Of a stretch of DNA of 9,788 nt, positions 1 to 8,436 are shown one piece after another. The translations under genes and the position numbers were made by a program. This DNA comes from Acidobacteriaceae bacterium (lineage in GTDB: Bacteria > Acidobacteriota > Terriglobia > Terriglobales > Acidobacteriaceae). The stretch lies in contig JASHUH010000596.1 of assembly GCA_030040115.1 (NCBI GenBank), positions 1 to 9,788 on the forward strand, in the 5' to 3' direction. The notes beneath the pieces were generated by a model, which was not told the origin of the DNA, did no database searches, and worked only from the letters and a program-made list of their open reading frames with translations. How positions within the stretch are numbered: the first letter of the stretch is position 1; the number at the start of each line of letters is the position of its first letter.

Positions 1-7
1 ACGACTC

Positions 8-166
8 ATGGCTCAGGGTAAAAAATGCGCGAATGCGCCTTGCGACTGCGTTCCCGCCGACGGATCGAAGTACTGCAGCGCCTACTGCGAGGGCGCCGGC
101 GAGCGCACTGAAGTCGTTTGCCATTGCGGCCATCCCGGCTGCAAAGGCGATGTCACCACCGCCTGA
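8..166 (+). CDS. Metallothionein-like small Cys-rich protein
   Basis: This 52-residue protein has eight cysteines (7, 12, 14, 23, 27, 38, 40, 45) and two histidines (39, 42). They fall in a C-x4-C-x-C block, a YCSxYC block (22-27) and a terminal CHCGHPGC block (38-45). That order matches the bacterial metallothionein family typified by cyanobacterial SmtA, which binds zinc, cadmium or copper through Cys/His clusters in the cytoplasm. Length agrees with the family (about 50-60 residues). SmtA usually has nine cysteines, so one ligand may differ. The ATG at 8 gives a natural family N-terminus, but the frame stays open to the left edge and only seven bases precede it, so neither a ribosome site nor a slightly earlier start can be judged. 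It converges on the SDR gene. The role in metal binding or storage is inferred from the cysteine pattern; a small zinc-binding protein of other function is the alternative. Confidence 0.75.
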   Translation: MAQGKKCANAPCDCVPADGSKYCSAYCEGAGERTEVVCHCGHPGCKGDVTTA

Positions 167-424
167 AAACCGGTCGGAGCGCAAGCGGCGGCATGAGCAA
201 AGAGCCACGTCGGCGCCCGGCTCTAATAAAATGCCGAATCGGCTCCAAGCGGCGCGGGCGGCGCCGGGACGCGGCGGCGCACTGCCGCGCCAACGGCGTT
301 AGGGCCGCCGGTGCGCACATTGGGCTGGGGAGATCGCCGCGTCATGGATGGGCCGCATGCTATTTGCCGCCGGCGACAGAACCGAGGCTCAGCTTTTTGG
401 ATGCAGCCGGAAAAACCAATCCGT
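167..424. other. GC-rich convergent intergenic region
   Basis: This gap separates the stops of the metallothionein-like gene (+) and the SDR gene (-). It is very GC-rich around 240-300 and contains several short inverted repeats. AGAGCC (201-206) pairs with GGCTCT (219-224) and is followed by an A-rich stretch. GCGGC (274-278) pairs with GCCGC (284-288). Neither is followed by a T-tract on either strand, so neither is a convincing intrinsic terminator, although termination of both convergent genes would be expected here. The open frames crossing the region encode arginine-rich, low-complexity peptides with no recognisable motif and run into the SDR gene antisense, so I do not call a gene. Confidence 0.4.
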
Positions 425-1423
425 CTAACGAACCAGCATCCTTTTGGCGAAGAGAGTTGCGCCAAGCACGCCGCACCCCAAGACAAACCATCCCCGATGT
501 TTCGATACTTCCGCTTCCAGGCTGAACGGCCGTGATTTGGTCTCGAATGGACCGTGCGCGCCCAATGCGGTCGCGACCGGTCGGTACACATTATGCGGGC
601 GATCTGGCGAGTCGGAAATCTCGCGTTGCTGCGCCTTGTAACCGGTCTTGCCCAGATACTTATCGAGCAGGCCGGGAATCACCTTCTGTCCCAGGATTGC
701 CTTCACCGTCGACCCGCCCACCCAATATTCCCGCCGCGGCGCGTTCGTAATCGCTGCATGCAACACCACCCTTGCTCCGACCTCGGGTTGATAGATGGGA
801 GGCACCGGCTTGGGAAGTTTCGGCAGCCGGCTTTTTACCCAGGTGAACTGCGGTGTGTTCATCGCAGGCATATGGACCACCGTTACTTTCACCTCGCTCT
901 TGTCGTGGTGCAGTTCACAGCGCAACGAATCCGTGAATCCAACAATGGCGTGTTTGGTGGCGCAATACGCCGATTGCAGCGGTATGCTCCGAAGCGCCAG
1001 CGCCGAGCCAACCTGGATAATTCGTCCGCGATTGCGCGGAAGCATCCGCCGGAGCGCGGCCAGGGTTCCGTAGACATACCCCAGGTAATTGACCTCGGTG
1101 ACCCGCCGGTACTCGGCAGCCTCCATCTCTTTGATCGGCGAAAAGACCGAGACCATGGCGTTATTCACCCATACATCGATGGGCCCGAGATGCTCCTCAA
1201 AGGAATCCGCAGCGGCTTCTATCGCCCGATCGTCGCTCACGTCCGCCGCATAAGCCGCCGCTTTCCCGCCGAGTTCCTCCACTTCTCGCGCGGTCGCGGC
1301 GAGAGCCGATCGATCCCGGGAAATCAGCCCTACGTGGGCTCCGGTTTTCCCAAACTCATGCGCGATCGCTCGTCCCAACCCCGCGGACGCTCCTGTAATG
1401 ACTACGGTGAGTCTTTGTTCCAT
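425..1423 (-). CDS. Short-chain dehydrogenase/reductase with C-terminal membrane segment
   Basis: This is a 332-residue NAD(P)-dependent oxidoreductase of the classical SDR family. The Rossmann cofactor motif TGASAGLG lies at 10-17. Basic residue R36 after the second strand hints at NADP preference. The NNA motif is at 87-89 (followed by M instead of the usual G). The catalytic tetrad is N112, S140, Y153 and K157 (YCATK). Classical SDRs are about 250 residues; this one continues to a hydrophobic stretch around 312-328 and a basic end, suggesting a single C-terminal membrane anchor. I chose the ATG at 1423 because it sits nine residues before the Rossmann motif and follows AAGGCGG; in-frame ATGs at 1435 and 1477 would add 4 or 18 residues. 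It diverges from the GH15 gene. The substrate is unknown: sugar, alcohol, steroid or lipid oxidation/reduction are all possible. Confidence 0.93.
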   Translation of the reverse strand: MEQRLTVVITGASAGLGRAIAHEFGKTGAHVGLISRDRSALAATAREVEELGGKAAAYAADVSDDRAIEAAADSFEEHLGPIDVWVNNAMVSVFSPIKEMEAAEYRRVTEVNYLGYVYGTLAALRRMLPRNRGRIIQVGSALALRSIPLQSAYCATKHAIVGFTDSLRCELHHDKSEVKVTVVHMPAMNTPQFTWVKSRLPKLPKPVPPIYQPEVGARVVLHAAITNAPRREYWVGGSTVKAILGQKVIPGLLDKYLGKTGYKAQQREISDSPDRPHNVYRPVATALGAHGPFETKSRPFSLEAEVSKHRGWFVLGCGVLGATLFAKRMLVR

Positions 1424-1521
1424 ATCCGCCTTCATTCCATTTGGGTTGGATGCCGGCAATTGGAGAGAAGGCAGCATCTAACCCATCCGATAGGGTGCTG
1501 GCTTGAGGGGAGATTGAGCGC
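1424..1521. promoter_or_regulatory. Divergent intergenic region, SDR and GH15
   Basis: This 98-bp gap must carry the start signals of both divergent genes. It holds AAGGCGG on the minus strand (1426-1432), just before the SDR ATG, and GAGGGGAGA (1505-1513), eight bases before the GTG of the GH15 gene. An 8-bp palindrome, TGCCGGCA, lies at 1451-1458 near the middle and could be a binding half-site, but a palindrome of that size is weak evidence. I saw no -35/-10 pair with proper spacing for either direction, so promoters are inferred from layout only. Confidence 0.35.
1505..1513 (+). promoter_or_regulatory. Ribosome binding site of the GH15 gene
   Basis: GAGGGGAGA lies eight bases before a GTG. 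It is the strongest Shine-Dalgarno match in the divergent region, and it decides the start, because no ATG precedes the conserved N-terminal DYALIGDC motif in this frame. Confidence 0.7.
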
Positions 1522-3462
1522 GTGGCTCTGAAGATTGAAGATTATGCTCTCATCGGCGACTGTGAAACGGCGGCGCTCGTTGGCAAAGATGGCTCGATTG
1601 ATTGGCTGTGCTGGCCCGATTTCTCTTCGCCGGCTTGTTTTGCCGCCTTGCTCGGGACAAAACTGAATGGCCATTGGCTCCTCGCCCCAAGCGATCCGTA
1701 CACGAAGGTGACCCGCCGCTATCGCGATCACACTCTCATCCTTGAGACGCGATTTGAGACCCCGTCAGGCGTCCTGCTGCTGACCGACTTCATGCCGGTG
1801 CGCGAGACCCACTCCGACATTGTCCGAGTCGCCGCATGCCTGCATGGACACGTGAAGGTAATCATGGAATTGTGCGTCCGCTTCGATTATGGGCGCACCA
1901 TTCCGTGGGCTGGTCCTCATGCCAGGAACGCCTGGGCGGCGGCGGCGGGAGGAAGCGTGGTGTACCTGCGCACTCAACAAGCTGTTCGAACCCGGAATGC
2001 GGTGGCATGTGCCGAATTCACTTTAACCAGCGGCGAGCAGCGCTCGTTTGTTCTAACGCATGCGCGCCCGGAAGAACCCCCGCCTCGCCGCCTCAATGTT
2101 CAGAAAGCCATGCAGCAGACCGAGCGGTTCTGGAAGCGCTGGTGCGGCGTCAACACATACCAAGGCCCCTGGAAGGATGCCGTTGAACGTTCGTTGATCA
2201 CGCTCAAAGCGTTGACCTATCGCCCCACCGGCGGAATCGTCGCCGCCCCCACCACCTCTCTGCCTGAGCGTCTGGGCGGCGATCGCAACTGGGATTATCG
2301 CTATTGCTGGCTGCGCGACGGCGCCTTCACGCTGGAGTCGCTCCTCTCGGCCGGTTACCACGAGGAAGCCTGCGCCTGGCAACGATGGCTTCTCCAGGCC
2401 GTCGGAAGCGACGTGCGCAGCATGCAGATCCTGTATGGAATGCAGTGCGAACGGCATCTCCCCGAATATGAACTCCCCTGGTTGCGCGGCTATAAAAGAT
2501 CCAAGCCCGTCCGCGTCGGCAATGGGGTTTCGGAGCAACTGCAACTCGATGTCTATGGAGAGATGGCGGACGCCATCATAAGCATGAGCCAGGCAGGGCT
2601 AGGGCTCGATCCACGTTTATTGCATCTGCAGCGCGAATTGACCGACTACGTCGCCACCATCTACCGAACTCCCGGATATGGACTATGGGAGCGGCGTAAC
2701 CGGATCGGTCACTTTACTTATTCGAAGGTGATGGCGTGGCTTGCGCTCCAGCACGGGGTCAGCGCCTTCGGGGGAAAGAAAGCCGGGGATTGGAAAGTGA
2801 AACGCGATCGGCTGCATCGGCAAATCTGCAGCCGCGCATTTAACCGCAAGCTGGGAGCCTTTACACAAACCTTCGGCTCCGACAAACTCGACGCCTCGGT
2901 GTTGCTGCTGCCCATCTTCGGATTTCTGCCTTTTGACGACGAGCGCGTGAAGAGCACCCTGAATGTCATCCAGCGAAAACTTGGCAGCGAGGGACTCATC
3001 TATCGTTACCTGCCCCCAAAACCAAGCGCCTGCGAATCCGCGTTTGTGGCCTGCTCCTTTTGGGCGGTCCAAAATCTCGCCGGCGTCGGCCGGCGTAGCG
3101 AGGCGGAACGATGGTTTGATCGGCTGCTCACCCGGAGCAACGATCTCGGCATGTTTTCCGAGGAACTCGATCCGGAGAGCGGGCGCTTCATAGGAAACTT
3201 CCCTCAGGCCTTCTCGCACATAGCTCTCATCAATGCCGCCCGCATGCTGTCCTCTCACCGATCGCCTGCAACCCTCCCGCGTCGCCTCAAGAGCTTCCGG
3301 GGTAAAGATCGCGTTCACGCGCCAATGGAATTCAAATCGAGAAATGTTCCCAGCGCTGGGGCTCTTGGTGTTGGGCGCGGCTCGGAGCCCATGGACCGCT
3401 CAGGATACGATGGATTGGGGCGTTGCATCACAGGGCAGAAACACCATGAACACCGTGCCTGA
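1522..3462 (+). CDS. Glycoside hydrolase family 15 (trehalase/glucoamylase-like)
   Basis: The 646-residue product begins with the N-terminal beta-sandwich typical of bacterial trehalase-like GH15 proteins (DYALIGDC, then GSIDWLCWP, about residues 7-32). An (alpha/alpha)6 catalytic domain follows from about 220 to 585. GDRNWDYRYCWLRDG (253-267) is the substrate-binding signature. E390 in GLWERR is the likely general acid, and E547 in FSEELDP the likely general base; GH15 enzymes are inverting. The family releases glucose from trehalose, starch or other alpha-glucans, and the substrate cannot be read from sequence. No signal peptide is visible, so it is probably cytoplasmic. The GTG start is supported by GAGGGGAGA eight bases upstream. 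The typical family end (INAARML) is reached near 577, and a basic tail of about 70 residues follows, overlapping the convergent kinase gene by 63 bp. The divergent SDR may be co-controlled. Confidence 0.95.
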   Translation: MALKIEDYALIGDCETAALVGKDGSIDWLCWPDFSSPACFAALLGTKLNGHWLLAPSDPYTKVTRRYRDHTLILETRFETPSGVLLLTDFMPVRETHSDIVRVAACLHGHVKVIMELCVRFDYGRTIPWAGPHARNAWAAAAGGSVVYLRTQQAVRTRNAVACAEFTLTSGEQRSFVLTHARPEEPPPRRLNVQKAMQQTERFWKRWCGVNTYQGPWKDAVERSLITLKALTYRPTGGIVAAPTTSLPERLGGDRNWDYRYCWLRDGAFTLESLLSAGYHEEACAWQRWLLQAVGSDVRSMQILYGMQCERHLPEYELPWLRGYKRSKPVRVGNGVSEQLQLDVYGEMADAIISMSQAGLGLDPRLLHLQRELTDYVATIYRTPGYGLWERRNRIGHFTYSKVMAWLALQHGVSAFGGKKAGDWKVKRDRLHRQICSRAFNRKLGAFTQTFGSDKLDASVLLLPIFGFLPFDDERVKSTLNVIQRKLGSEGLIYRYLPPKPSACESAFVACSFWAVQNLAGVGRRSEAERWFDRLLTRSNDLGMFSEELDPESGRFIGNFPQAFSHIALINAARMLSSHRSPATLPRRLKSFRGKDRVHAPMEFKSRNVPSAGALGVGRGSEPMDRSGYDGLGRCITGQKHHEHRA

Positions 3463-6400
3463 CCTGCCCGGCTTCATGCGGCTCTTGAATCGAATACTTC
3501 CCCCGTGCTTCTCGATAATGCCCTTCGATACCCATAATCCCAGCCCCGTTCCCAGCTCCTTATTGGTGGTAAAGAACGGCTCGAACAGCTTCGGCCAGTG
3601 TTCTGGAGCGACGCCGCGTCCCGAATCGGCAATGGTCAATCGGACGCCCGGCGAAGATGTTCGATCCCACGCGCGGCCGGCGGAGACCCGGATACGCACC
3701 GTACCGCCGCTCAGAATCGCATCAATGCTGTTGTTCAAAAGGTTCACGATCACCTGGCGAATCTCGCCCGTGATTGCGTAGATCTCAGGATCTTGCCGAA
3801 TCTCCGTTTTGATTTCGATCGATCGATGTCTGGCTTTCGGCGTGAAGACAGCCACGAGGGGCTCAACGATGCTTCCGATTCTGATCGCCTTCGCGCCGTT
3901 CTTCTCTCGATAGAACCCCAGCGTCTGCTTGCTGAGCACCGCTACACGGTTCAGTTCTTCATCCGCCTGAACAAGAAGCGAATGAATCCTGGTTGCATCA
4001 TGAGAGGAGCGCGCCAGGTATAGAAGATTCGTTACCGTTTCGAGAGGATTATTGATCTCATGCGCAATCGTCGCCGCCAGCCGGCCCACCGAGGCCAGCC
4101 GCTCTGAAATTCTGAGGGCCTGTTCCGTTTGCTTTTTCTGCGTGATGTCGCGCGCAATTTTTGACGCTCCCACGATCCGGCCGCTCTCATCGCGAATCGG
4201 AGAAATCGTCAGCGCCACGTCGATCCGTCTACCGTCCTTGGCAACCCGCACCGTCTCAAAATGTTCGATCGGTTCTCCGCGCGCAATCGTGGCCAGAATG
4301 CGATCCTCGTCCTCCTGCAATTCGGGAGGAATGATCTTGCGCATGGGTCGCCCGATCATCTCCTCGGCGGAATAACCGAACAAGCGCTCCGCCTCGCGGT
4401 TCCAGCTTTTGACCCTGCCGTCGAGATCTTTGCTGACGATCGCGTCTTCCGATGATTCGACAATGGCGGCCAGATGGCGTCGCGCTTCTTCCGCAGCTTT
4501 ACGTTTGGTGACATCGATGTTGATTCCCGCCATTCGCGCAGGCATTCCCGATTCGTCTGCGAAGACCTGCCATCTCGCCAGAATCCAATGTGTGCTCCCA
4601 TCCGGCCAAACAACGCGCCATTCTGCCTGCACAGGAGCACCGGTTTTAAGGGTTAACTCGACTTGCTCAAGGGCATTCTGCCTGTCCTCGGGATGCACCC
4701 GCCGCTCCCAATCTTCCCGTCTTCCTTCGAACGTTCCGGGCGCCAATCCGTACATTGCTTCCAGTTCGGGATTCCAGCGGACTTCATTCGTCCTCAGGTT
4801 CCACTCCCATGCTCCGATTCCCGCAGCCTGCTGAGCCAGGCGCAGGCGCTGCTCGCTCTTGTCCAACTCGCGCTCCGTCCGGGCGCGCTCTTCGGTTTCC
4901 TTGCTCTTCGAAATGATGATCGCCGCGGCGTGGGTCAGCACATTGGCCAGTTGAAGATCGCGTGAGGTGGCTTGGCGCGGCTCCTTAAAATACATCGCGA
5001 ACGTGCCGATTGCCTTACCCGTCGAGGTCTTCACAGGAAAAGACCACCAGCCGCGAAATTCGTATTGTTCGGCCAGCCACAACCAGGGCTGCCAGCGCCG
5101 ATCTTCGCGAACGTCCGGAGTGATGCGCGGCTCATCGCTGTCAACTGCCGAGCCGAACGCCGGCGACTCCGGGCCAATCTTCAGCCCATTCATCCATCGC
5201 GCGTACTCTTCCGGCATTCCCACCACATGCTCCAACTCCGTTCCGGCGGCATTGGCGATGTAAAAAGCGCATTTGGCTTCGCTGCGGTATTGCTTGATGG
5301 CGGTGCGGATCAGCATGTCGAGAGACTCCGGCAGCGGCGATCCGTTTACCGCCGCCTGGAACGCCTGCTTCTGGCCTGTCAGCCACAGTTCCGATTCGCG
5401 CAGCGATTCCTCAGCGTTTTTCCGGGTGGTAATGTCCGTGCACGCGCCCACGAAACAGGTCGGCTGGCCGTTGTCGTACTGCATCTTGGCGCGTCCGTAG
5501 AGCCATCGCAGGCCGTCCGTTGCCATCGGGACCCGGAATTCCATATCGAAATCCGCGCCCGCCCGGCAAGCGTCGACAGCGAAAACCAACCGCATCTTGT
5601 CGCTCGCATGGGCGCGGCCAACGAACTCGTCGATCGTTTCCACCGTTTCGTCTGGCCCCAATCCGAAGAGTCGCTTCAGGTTCCCGTCAACCTCAACACC
5701 ATCCGTCTGTGGATTCCACCTGAAGGTCCCAGTGCCTGAAGCCGCCAGTGCGATATCGGCTTCGGCGCGGAGCCGCGCTTCCCGTTCCGCCGCCTCCCGG
5801 CGCAAATTGGCCATTTTTACGTGAGTCGTGACTCGTGCAATCAGCTCCCGCGCCGTGAACGGCTTCACCAGGTAGTCATCCGCGCCCGCCTGCAGGCCCT
5901 CCAGGCGAGATTCTTCTCCGGCGCGCGCCGAAACCAGAATGACGGGTGTGCTACGCAGCGCTGCATCACTTCGGATCGCGCTCAGCACGCCAAAGCCGTC
6001 CATCCTTGGCATCATCACATCGGCCAAAACCAGAGCTGGCCGCAACTGACGTGTCGCCTCGAGCGTCTCCATGCCGTCCCGAGCCTTATGAACGATGTAG
6101 TCTTCACGGAGCAGGTGCGCGAGGTATTCGCGCATATCCGCATTGTCATCGGCGATGACGATCAATTCACGTTCGTGCTCGGCAGGCGCCTCACCCGAGT
6201 CCCTCTGTGGGCCTTGAATCAAGAAGCCCGCCAGAGGACCGGTGGACGGCAGCCACTTCTCGGCTTCTTCGATGTACGCTGCCGCGGAAAGCGCGGTCGA
6301 ACTCTGGGAGCTGGCTGCCTGAATACGATCCGCGGGCAGATGCGCCTTTCCCGCGGGTATGGTCACGCGGAAGCTGCTTCCGGCGCCGAGTTCACTCTCG

Positions 6401-8127
6401 GCCTGCACCGAACCGCCGTGCAATTTCACCAGTTCCTCGACCAGCGCGAGCCCGATTCCTGTGCCTTCATACGTTCTGGCGCGCACATTCTCGATCCGGT
6501 GAAAGCGTTCGAAAATGCGCGGTAGCTGATCTGGGGCGATTCCCACCCCGGTGTCGCGCACGGTCAACTCAATGAATTCGTTCACGCGTTTCAGCGTCAA
6601 TTCCACGCGGCCTTCGAAAGTAAACTTGAACGCATTGGAGAGAAGATTCAACACGATCCTCTCCCACATCTGACGATCGACGTAGACCGCTTCGTCCAAA
6701 GGCTCGCAAGCAACCGTGAATCCCAAACCGGCTCTCTCCATTGCCGACCGGAAAGCGCTGGCGACATCCGCGGTGAGACTGGACAGGTCGGTAGGCTCAA
6801 ACGAGGCCTGTATCCGGCCGGCTTCAATGCGAGAAAAATCAATCAGTGTATTGACCAATTTCAGCAGCCGGAGCTCGTTGCGGTGCACCATCGCCAGATC
6901 CGCGCCCTTCAGGGCCCCGTCCTTCGACGAGAGCGCCGACTCCGTCGGACCCAGCAGCAAGGTGAGCGGAGTGCGCAGCTCGTGGCTGATATTGCTGAAG
7001 AACACCGTTTTTGACCGGTCCAGCTCCGCCAGCGCTTCGGCGCGTTTACGCTCCTGTTCGTAGGCGCACGCATTCGCGATCATGGTCGCGATTTGGTTCG
7101 ACATGAGCTCCAGAAAGTCGCGATAGTTCTGGTCAAACTGGATACGCGCACTGATTCCCGCCACCATGAACCCGGCAAGCTGGTGCTGCACATTCGACCG
7201 GATGGGCGCCACCGCCGCCATGGTGGGCGCCTCCTCCCACGGTCCCTGCGGTGGAACGTCGAATTTGCCTTGCAGGTCCTCGACCAATTGGATTTCCTCG
7301 GTCGCATCGGCCATGGACAGAGGCCAAATCGCCTCGGAGCGGGAGTTCAGGTCGATCGACTTCGGACAAGCCCGATCATTCGCGTCCACACCGAGACAGA
7401 ACTCCAGTCGCGCTGCCGGTTTTTTCCCATCCAGCAAGTACAAAAGAAGGAAAGGAACATCCTTCGGAAACGACGAAAGCGTCTTGCCCACGTTTAAGCA
7501 CGCTTCCTCGGCTGACTTCGGTTCGGCCGAGTGCGCGCCCAGTTCGCGTAATGCATGAACCCTTCGCTCACCGATGACTTTATCGGTGATCTCATGCACG
7601 GTGGCTAGCACGCCTCCAATCCCGCTCGGGACCGTCTCATCGGGAACCGGACTGTAGGCGATGGTGAAATGGGTCTCTTCAAAGAAGCCGCTGCGATTGA
7701 TTTCGAGTGGAATGTCCTCCATCCAGGTGGCGGGGCCACCGAAAAAAGGGGTTTCGATCAAGGGCTTCAGAACGTGCCAGATCTCCTTCCACACTTCGCT
7801 TACCGGACGGCCCAGCGCCCAGGGATGCTTCGCTCCCAAAATCGGAATATAGGCGTCGTTGTAGATGGAGCAAAATTGGGGGCCCCACCACAACAATTGC
7901 GGGAACCGGTTGGCGAGCAGAAAGTTCGCCATCATGCGCAGAGCCGGAGACCAGCTTTCCGGCGCGCCGAGAGCAGTTTTCGACCAATCCGTGGCGCGCA
8001 TCAGGCTGCCCATCTCCCCGCCACCCGGAAACACAGATGGGGCGATCTCGGCATTTAAGTGTTCGGCAGGGGGGAAGCCGTGAGTCGCCGACGGAGTCGG
8101 TCCCTGGCCAATATCCACAGAACTCAC
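3400..8127 (-). CDS. Hybrid sensor histidine kinase with two kinase cores
   Basis: This is a 1575-residue cytoplasmic two-component sensor with no membrane segment seen. Domain order, with approximate residues: PAS (50-190); GAF (195-355); HisKA with H382 in SHELRTP; HATPase with N498, DTGVG (525-529) and GTGIG (555-559); receiver (655-775) with acidic D660/D661, phospho-acceptor D703, S733 and K755; PAS (790-905); GAF (920-1070); PAS (1093-1210); PAS (1218-1332); a second HisKA with H1356 in AHEINNP; a second HATPase with N1466, DSGRG (1501-1505) and GTGLG (1526-1530). All catalytic residues are present in both cores. The two His boxes belong to different kinase classes (HELRTPL versus HEINNPL, NtrB-like). 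The start is a GTG with GGGGGAA eight bases upstream; GTG at 8118 and ATG at 8013 are alternatives that would remove only a disordered leader. Signals are unknown, and no output regulator lies nearby. Confidence 0.96.
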   Translation of the reverse strand: MSSVDIGQGPTPSATHGFPPAEHLNAEIAPSVFPGGGEMGSLMRATDWSKTALGAPESWSPALRMMANFLLANRFPQLLWWGPQFCSIYNDAYIPILGAKHPWALGRPVSEVWKEIWHVLKPLIETPFFGGPATWMEDIPLEINRSGFFEETHFTIAYSPVPDETVPSGIGGVLATVHEITDKVIGERRVHALRELGAHSAEPKSAEEACLNVGKTLSSFPKDVPFLLLYLLDGKKPAARLEFCLGVDANDRACPKSIDLNSRSEAIWPLSMADATEEIQLVEDLQGKFDVPPQGPWEEAPTMAAVAPIRSNVQHQLAGFMVAGISARIQFDQNYRDFLELMSNQIATMIANACAYEQERKRAEALAELDRSKTVFFSNISHELRTPLTLLLGPTESALSSKDGALKGADLAMVHRNELRLLKLVNTLIDFSRIEAGRIQASFEPTDLSSLTADVASAFRSAMERAGLGFTVACEPLDEAVYVDRQMWERIVLNLLSNAFKFTFEGRVELTLKRVNEFIELTVRDTGVGIAPDQLPRIFERFHRIENVRARTYEGTGIGLALVEELVKLHGGSVQAESELGAGSSFRVTIPAGKAHLPADRIQAASSQSSTALSAAAYIEEAEKWLPSTGPLAGFLIQGPQRDSGEAPAEHERELIVIADDNADMREYLAHLLREDYIVHKARDGMETLEATRQLRPALVLADVMMPRMDGFGVLSAIRSDAALRSTPVILVSARAGEESRLEGLQAGADDYLVKPFTARELIARVTTHVKMANLRREAAEREARLRAEADIALAASGTGTFRWNPQTDGVEVDGNLKRLFGLGPDETVETIDEFVGRAHASDKMRLVFAVDACRAGADFDMEFRVPMATDGLRWLYGRAKMQYDNGQPTCFVGACTDITTRKNAEESLRESELWLTGQKQAFQAAVNGSPLPESLDMLIRTAIKQYRSEAKCAFYIANAAGTELEHVVGMPEEYARWMNGLKIGPESPAFGSAVDSDEPRITPDVREDRRWQPWLWLAEQYEFRGWWSFPVKTSTGKAIGTFAMYFKEPRQATSRDLQLANVLTHAAAIIISKSKETEERARTERELDKSEQRLRLAQQAAGIGAWEWNLRTNEVRWNPELEAMYGLAPGTFEGRREDWERRVHPEDRQNALEQVELTLKTGAPVQAEWRVVWPDGSTHWILARWQVFADESGMPARMAGINIDVTKRKAAEEARRHLAAIVESSEDAIVSKDLDGRVKSWNREAERLFGYSAEEMIGRPMRKIIPPELQEDEDRILATIARGEPIEHFETVRVAKDGRRIDVALTISPIRDESGRIVGASKIARDITQKKQTEQALRISERLASVGRLAATIAHEINNPLETVTNLLYLARSSHDATRIHSLLVQADEELNRVAVLSKQTLGFYREKNGAKAIRIGSIVEPLVAVFTPKARHRSIEIKTEIRQDPEIYAITGEIRQVIVNLLNNSIDAILSGGTVRIRVSAGRAWDRTSSPGVRLTIADSGRGVAPEHWPKLFEPFFTTNKELGTGLGLWVSKGIIEKHGGSIRFKSRMKPGRSGTVFMVFLPCDATPQSIVS

Positions 8128-8135
8128 GTTGAAGT

Positions 8136-8142
8136 TTCCCCC
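8136..8142 (-). promoter_or_regulatory. Possible ribosome binding site of the sensor kinase
   Basis: On the minus strand, GGGGGAA lies eight bases before the GTG at 8127. It is a purine-rich but imperfect Shine-Dalgarno match. The ATG at 8013 also has GGGGAG, but directly abutting the codon with no spacer, which favours the GTG. Confidence 0.45.
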
Positions 8143-8436
8143 AATAAATCAATAGCCATACTGAAAATCGCAGAAAAACTCGGCGATGCCAAGAGCATTC
8201 GGCTTTTTGGATGCCCAGTGTCAGTACATCGGTTGCCCTTTTCGAGGGATGAGACCACCGTCCAAATTGCGTGGTGAGAGAAAGATAACTGCCGCATGTT
8301 GTGGAAGAAAAAAGGCTTGTCCGAGAGGGCGTCGCCTCGCCCGGTTCACCGGGTCCGATGTTCTCCCGACTCGGCCCCGCTTTTCCTCAGCTTGCACCGT
8401 CCCCGCGCTGCTTGGCGATGCGCCGGGAATTCATCC

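Noticed and set aside
201..224. Possible intrinsic terminator AGAGCC...GGCTCT after the metallothionein-like gene
   Set aside because: The loop is 12 bases, the stem only 6 bp, and no T-tract follows on either strand.
392..404. A 13-base repeat, GCTTTTTGGATGC, found also at 8202-8214, both in intergenic DNA
   Set aside because: About one repeat of this length is expected by chance in a window of this size, and there is no further similarity around either copy.
118..525. Arginine-rich plus-strand open frame with an ATG at 193, running from the metallothionein-like gene into the SDR gene
   Set aside because: The composition follows the GC-rich DNA, there is no ribosome site before the ATG, and its end is antisense to the SDR C-terminus.
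554..1531. A 325-codon plus-strand open frame across the SDR gene
   Set aside because: It is antisense to a gene with a full set of SDR motifs, its translation has no family signature, and long antisense frames are common in high-GC coding DNA.
4972..6525. Two long plus-strand open frames (4972-5739 and 5821-6525) inside the kinase gene
   Set aside because: They are antisense shadows of the PAS/GAF and receiver coding sequence and have arginine-rich, motif-free translations.
8267..8289. Candidate dnaE promoter TTGCGT...GATAAC
   Set aside because: The spacer is only 11 bp, too short for a sigma-70 type promoter.
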